Below, piece by piece: positions 54,550 through 57,682 of a DNA stretch of 57,682 nt. Each line of letters starts with the position of its first letter. The first letter of the stretch is position 1. Position numbers and translations under genes: made by a program. The DNA comes from Chelativorans sp. ZYF759 (GTDB taxonomy: Bacteria; Pseudomonadota; Alphaproteobacteria; Rhizobiales; Rhizobiaceae): the NCBI RefSeq assembly GCF_012911015.1, contig NZ_WVVV01000014.1:43671-101352 (forward strand). Direction: 5' to 3'. The notes beneath the pieces are model-generated. The model saw nothing but the letters and a program-made list of their open reading frames with translations, was not told the DNA's origin and searched no databases.

Positions 54550-54589
54550 TGCCTATCTCCGTTTGGCGACCGCCTCATGGCGGCCACCG

Positions 54590-54815
54590 GGTTGCCTTTT
54601 GCCGCTCGGGAACAATCCATGCGGATGCCCGAACGACGCTCGAGGATCCTGTCCCCTTCCGTGTTGCTGCCCCGAAGGGCGGCGACGACAAAAGGCACAT
54701 ACGGTTCGAACCATTCACCGGGGAAATTCCCCGTCGTTTGGTTCTGACCCGTCTCATGCAGGCTCGGATCGGATTAAGGTGTGGCCTGGGCCGCACCACC
54801 TGCAGTCTCGGACAG
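54590..54815 (-). promoter_or_regulatory. Ribosomal L10 leader
   Basis: On the minus strand between rplA and rplJ the sequence holds the elements of an L10 leader: CTGCAGG (54800-54806 region) pairing at distance with CCTGCA (about 54757-54762), the CGGGG/CCCCG hairpin at about 54719-54733, and the GGTTCGAACC stretch (about 54703-54712). L10-L12 binds such leaders to repress its own translation. Boundaries are approximate. Confidence 0.75.
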
Positions 54816-54816
54816 G

Positions 54817-54862
54817 ATGACCGGGAGTTTCCTCCCGGTCATCCGGGTCCCGGAGGACCCGG
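54817..54862 (-). other. Two tandem hairpins between rplA and the L10 leader
   Basis: Two perfect hairpins lie side by side: 54817-54827 with 54832-54842 (11 bp, GAAA loop on the minus strand) and 54843-54850 with 54855-54862 (8 bp, TCCG loop). Neither is followed by a T-run. They may be stability or processing elements at the end of the rplKA transcript. Confidence 0.65.
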
Positions 54863-54892
54863 AATTACGGCCGGGTTGCCCCGGCAAAAGTA

Positions 54893-55597
<705 letters not shown>

Positions 55598-55601
55598 CGT
55601 A

Positions 55602-56030
55602 TCAGCCCACCACTTCCAGGCCCATGGAGCGGGCGGAGCCCTCGACCATGCGCATTGCCGCCTCAACGTTGTTGGCGTTGAGATCCTTCATCTTGGCTTC
55701 GGCGATCTCACGAACCTTGTCGCGGGAGATCTTGCCGGCCGTGGACTTGCCGGGCTCCTTCGAACCCGACTTCAGGTTGGCTGCCTTCTTGAGAAAGTAG
55801 CTGACGGGCGGGGTCTTCATGGCGAAAGTGAAGGACTTGTCCTGGTAGTAGGTAATGACCACCGGGATCGGAGAGCCCTTCTCGGCTTCCTGCGTCTGGG
55901 CGTTGAACGCCTTGCAGAATTCCATGATGTTGATGCCACGCTGACCAAGCGCGGGGCCGATCGGGGGCGACGGCGTCGCCGAGCCCGCGGGCACCTGCAG
56001 CTTGAGCTGGCCTGCGATTTTCTTAGCCAT
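55602..56030 (-). CDS. rplK: 50S ribosomal protein L11
   Basis: The 142-residue L11 with the N-terminal proline-rich [20 protein letters not shown] and the C-terminal rRNA-binding domain. It is the usual first L-gene after nusG and precedes rplA by four bases. Confidence 0.99.
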   Translation of the reverse strand: MAKKIAGQLKLQVPAGSATPSPPIGPALGQRGINIMEFCKAFNAQTQEAEKGSPIPVVITYYQDKSFTFAMKTPPVSYFLKKAANLKSGSKEPGKSTAGKISRDKVREIAEAKMKDLNANNVEAAMRMVEGSARSMGLEVVG

Positions 56031-56171
56031 TCTTCTTCTGCCTCTTTGTCATGCCGGAACGCTCCGGCCTACGCAGTCGGGTGGTGCGGCGAGTTCGAGC
56101 CGGCCAAGCCCGCTCCACCTCCCACCCAGTTGATGGCCCGGCGCGCCGCTCGCGGCGCGCGGGCCAGACGG

Positions 56172-56699
56172 TCAGCCCTTTTCGACCTGACCGAATTCCA
56201 GATCCACCGGCACGGCACGTCCGAAGATCGACACCTCGACCTTGAGGCGCGAGCGCTCTTCGTCGACTTCCTGCACCGATCCCGAGAAGGAGGCGAAGGG
56301 CCCGTCGGAGACGCGCACGGCCTCGCCGATTTCGAAGGTCACGGACGGCTTCGGCCTCTCCACGCCCTCCTGCACCTGATGCAGAATACGCTCGGCCTCG
56401 GCATCCGTGATAGGCACGGGACGCGAATCACCAAGAAAACCAGTGACTTTCGGCGTATTCTTGATAAGGCTGAAGACCTCGTCGGTGAGTTCCGCGCGCA
56501 CCAGCACGTAGCCGGGGAAGAACTTGCGCTCGGCATCGACCTTGCGGCCGCGACGCACTTCGACGACCTTCTCGGTCGGAACCACGATCTGCTCGATCCG
56601 CTCGCTCAGCCCCTTGCGCCGGGCCTGATTCTCGATGTCCTCGGCGACCCGCTTCTCGAAGTTCGAATAGGCGTGGACGATATACCAACGCGCAGTCAT
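56172..56699 (-). CDS. nusG: Transcription termination/antitermination protein NusG
   Basis: The 175-residue NusG: N-terminal NGN domain (ARWYIVHAYSNFEKRVAEDI) that binds RNA polymerase, and the C-terminal KOW (FASFSGSVQEVDEERSRLKV) that contacts Rho or S10. It lies 27 bases after secE and 141 bases before rplK. Confidence 0.98.
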   Translation of the reverse strand: MTARWYIVHAYSNFEKRVAEDIENQARRKGLSERIEQIVVPTEKVVEVRRGRKVDAERKFFPGYVLVRAELTDEVFSLIKNTPKVTGFLGDSRPVPITDAEAERILHQVQEGVERPKPSVTFEIGEAVRVSDGPFASFSGSVQEVDEERSRLKVEVSIFGRAVPVDLEFGQVEKG

Positions 56700-56726
56700 G
56701 TCAGATGCTCTCCCTTCCCGACCGGC

Positions 56727-56930
56727 CTAGCGCCCGATGCCGAGGATGAATTCCACGACCCAGGATATGATCTGGTCGGACAGGAAAAAGAAGATCGCAG
56801 CCAGACATGCAAAGATCAGAACCATAATGCTGGAGATGAGGGTTTCGCGCCGCGTCGGCCAGGTCACCTTCGAGGTTTCCGTCCGTACCTGCTGGAGAAA
56901 CACGAAAGGATTGGTGGTCTTCGACGCCAT
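56727..56930 (-). CDS. secE: Preprotein translocase subunit SecE
   Basis: The 67-residue single-helix SecE: amphipathic helix with EVTWPTRRE-like segment (SKVTWPTRRET) then a C-terminal transmembrane helix. Typical short form of alphaproteobacteria. It is the first protein gene after tRNA-Trp in this order and precedes nusG by 27 bases. Confidence 0.97.
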   Translation of the reverse strand: MASKTTNPFVFLQQVRTETSKVTWPTRRETLISSIMVLIFACLAAIFFFLSDQIISWVVEFILGIGR

Positions 56931-57167
56931 CTGCCGCTCATCTTTTGTTTTCGGATCGGTCGCCCGAAGGCCCGTGGCCCGCGAATACGCCGATCTCTTT
57001 ATCTAAAGTCACGCGCCGGGGCCGCGAATCACCTGGAAGTTTCCATACAATTCGGGCGCGTAAGGCTGTTTTCCCAGCCCCACGCACCGCGTGTCTGTCT
57101 GCCCTACATAATTCCGTTTCGACCGGCACGCAAGTGGCGATTTCCAAACCTGGTTCAAGCCGGAGAA

Positions 57168-57243
<76 letters not shown>

Positions 57244-57344
57244 AACGCTTCCGCGTGATGCTACCTAATCGCTGCAGGTCTCGGCATCAAGCGGATTCGG
57301 AGGCGAAACACGACGGTTCCACCTCCCCGTCCTCCGATCACTGC

Positions 57345-57371
57345 GTGATCGATGCGACGATGCCGGCGCCG
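57345..57371 (-). repeat. Duplicated copy of the tuf 3' end
   Basis: A 27-base segment identical to 57481-57507, the end of the tuf coding sequence. With neighbouring bases the match extends to about 37 bases with few mismatches, and here the frame reads on to a TGA after a Gln where tuf has Glu and TAA. It looks like a fragment left by duplication or recombination between tuf copies. Confidence 0.8.
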
Positions 57372-57373
57372 CG

Positions 57374-57465
57374 GACAAAGCGCTTGCGCGCTTTGCCCAT
57401 TTCCTTGTGCGTCGGCAGCTTGCGGCTTCGGCAAAACGCGTCACCGCGTTTTGCCGATTCCTTGT
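57374..57465. repeat. Two related palindromic units
   Basis: Unit A (57374-57408) has stem arms 57376-57383 and 57388-57395; unit B (57429-57465) has an 11-base arm pair with a TCAC loop. Both are followed by the same short sequence (ATTTCCTTGT / ATTCCTTGT) and have similar stem cores (GGCAAA...TTTGCC), so they are two copies of one palindromic element, the B copy nearer tuf. Confidence 0.7.
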
Positions 57466-57473
57466 ATCCCCGA

Positions 57474-57682
<209 letters not shown>

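Overview
This 57.7 kb window is core chromosome of a high-GC alphaproteobacterium, most likely an order Rhizobiales (Hyphomicrobiales) member near Phyllobacteriaceae/Mesorhizobium. The signs are an order tuf/tRNA-Trp/secE/nusG/rplKAJL/rpoBC, rpoB and rpoC products of about 1390-1400 residues, the clpP/clpX/lon/hupB order, the short (type 2) ArgC, a DUF2842 gene beside heme A synthase, a small phasin, and PilZ, PAS_5 and transglutaminase-like (BTLCP) proteins of alphaproteobacterial type. Genus is an inference. I see no prophage, insertion sequence, integrase or CRISPR array.

Layout. 1-2.1 kb: the end of a LysE exporter, a HIT hydrolase and an azlCD branched-chain amino-acid exporter pair. 2.1-5.6 kb: clpA, clpS and a phasin, all leftward. 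5.8-7.3 kb: a SPOR-tailed D,D-carboxypeptidase. 7.3-10.6 kb: leftward small genes (J-domain membrane protein, VWA protein, UspA, CBS pair, rhomboid protease). 10.65-10.79 kb: a strong leftward terminator with no gene in front of it, a candidate small RNA. 10.95-13.2 kb: PAS_5 protein, two-domain PilZ protein and LapG-like cysteine protease, a likely c-di-GMP/surface module. 13.3-20.3 kb: gamma-carbonic-anhydrase-like protein, an orphan membrane-anchored protein, HU, then lon, clpX and clpP. 20.4-25.4 kb: accessory metabolism (sarcosine-oxidase-like flavoprotein, cytochrome P450, DUF5996, CPBP protease, cupin). 25.5-28.7 kb: metY and a tightly overlapped CoA-binding/VOC/crotonase operon. 28.7-35.6 kb: GT39-like glycosyltransferase, thioesterase, rplM-rpsI, agmatinase-family protein, argC, ctaA, DUF2842. 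35.6-44.8 kb: an exopolysaccharide region (NodB deacetylase, GNAT, Wzc/ExoP-like co-polymerase, Wza-like lipoprotein, GT4, WcaJ-like initiating transferase, Wzy-like polymerase). 44.9-57.7 kb: the leftward transcription/translation superoperon from tuf to rpoC.

How the parts work together. Energy-dependent proteolysis is unusually well represented: ClpP, its unfoldases ClpA and ClpX, the N-degron adaptor ClpS, and Lon, with membrane or periplasmic proteases (rhomboid, CPBP, BTLCP) scattered between. The polysaccharide genes form an incomplete Wzx/Wzy-type pathway: initiation, one glycosyltransferase, polymerisation, chain-length control and export are present, but no flippase is in view. The co-polymerase keeps a cytoplasmic ATPase-like domain whose nucleotide-binding motifs look decayed.

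Most unusual structures: (1) the orphan hairpin-rich small RNA candidate at 10,649-10,782; (2) a duplicated tuf 3' end with two related palindromic units between tuf and tRNA-Trp; (3) an exact 18-bp inverted repeat and an AT-rich island between the PilZ and BTLCP genes; (4) a crotonase-fold protein lacking both canonical catalytic glutamates, in a translationally coupled operon. Function calls rest on recognising families by eye, with no database search.
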